NCBI GenBank assembly: GCA_031127185.1
Contig: JARIET010000004.1
Location: 1 to 22,537 of the forward strand
DNA length: 22,537 nt
Source of the DNA: Gemmatimonadota bacterium
GTDB taxonomy: Bacteria; Gemmatimonadota; Gemmatimonadetes; Gemmatimonadales; Gemmatimonadaceae
Direction of reading: 5' to 3'
The position numbers were made by a program, and so were the translations under genes. How positions within the stretch are numbered: the first letter of the stretch is position 1; each line of letters starts with the position of its first letter. Below the pieces are notes generated by a model, which saw only the letters and a list, made by a program, of their open reading frames with translations, was not told the DNA's origin and made no database searches. Positions 22,432 through 22,537 of this stretch are shown piece after piece.

Positions 22432-22537
22432 GTGTCCGCCGCCAAGCAGGATCGCCAGCACGCTATTCGCGAAATCGTCGCCTCACGCCCCGTCGCGAGC
22501 CAGGAGGAGCTGCGCCAGCTCCTGACCGAACGGGGAT
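22432..22537 (+). CDS. argR: Arginine repressor ArgR, N-terminal fragment (cut by window edge)
   Basis: Only the first 35 codons are in the window. From GTG 22432 they read as an ArgR/AhrC-type winged helix-turn-helix start: AKQDRQHAIREIVAS, then VASQEELRQLLTERG, matching the family pattern R-x-x-x-I-x-x-I...TQ-x-E-L-x-x-x-L-x-x-x-G. ArgR binds arginine as a hexamer and represses arginine synthesis genes. Position and orientation, divergent from argCBD with an ARG-box-like dyad between, support the call. The ribosome site is poor (AGG three bases before GTG). The DNA-recognition helix and the arginine-binding domain lie beyond the edge. Confidence 0.8.
   Translation, partial: MSAAKQDRQHAIREIVASRPVASQEELRQLLTERG

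Overview
The window is GC-rich, densely packed bacterial chromosome with 19 protein genes (18 complete, one cut by the right edge). No rRNA, tRNA, insertion sequence, prophage or CRISPR array was seen. The gene set fits a Gram-negative aerobe of the Gemmatimonadota type. The clues are an RND exporter, lipoprotein signals, a PafA-like phosphatase, a TolB-like beta-propeller lipoprotein and GTG starts. That placement is an inference from overall character, not from a marker gene. No intergenic gap exceeds about 200 bases.

Left part, plus strand (1-11114). An RND efflux pump permease starts the window; its membrane-fusion partner is presumably just outside. Next comes an unusual protein with an acidic N-terminal half and a histone-H1-like Lys/Ala/Pro tail. 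A tight three-gene set follows: a MerR-type regulator, a short-chain dehydrogenase/reductase and a plasmid-type 'replication initiator protein A' homologue. Then come a carboxy-terminal processing protease overlapping a TolB-like lipoprotein gene, and a YhaM-like OB-fold/HD nuclease overlapping an MFS transporter gene.

Middle (11124-13471). A single-chain iron-sulfur class I fumarase is followed by a small zinc-ribbon protein and a cold-shock protein. The cold-shock gene has a strong hairpin in its leader, and a long hairpin after it separates it from the convergent minus-strand genes.

Minus-strand block (13499-18821). Six closely spaced genes read leftwards: a PafA-like phosphatase, an Smr-domain protein, a divergent aldo/keto reductase, a family 2 glycosyltransferase, a membrane-anchored alpha/beta hydrolase and a YggX-family iron-trafficking protein with two extra CxxC pairs. 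A CrcB fluoride channel gene is divergent from this block.

Right part (19434-22537). argC-argB-argD form a compact minus-strand arginine biosynthesis operon. The start of a divergent argR lies at the right edge. The intergenic region holds a perfect TTGACA -35 box and a 21-bp dyad with ATGCAT half-sites that overlaps the argC -10 box and start codon. This looks like an ArgR operator and a leaderless argC transcript.

Most of the window is ordinary housekeeping sequence. The points most worth a second look are the chromosomal RepA-like gene in an operon, the argC/argR control region, the charge-segregated H1-like protein, and several familiar folds with altered catalytic motifs.
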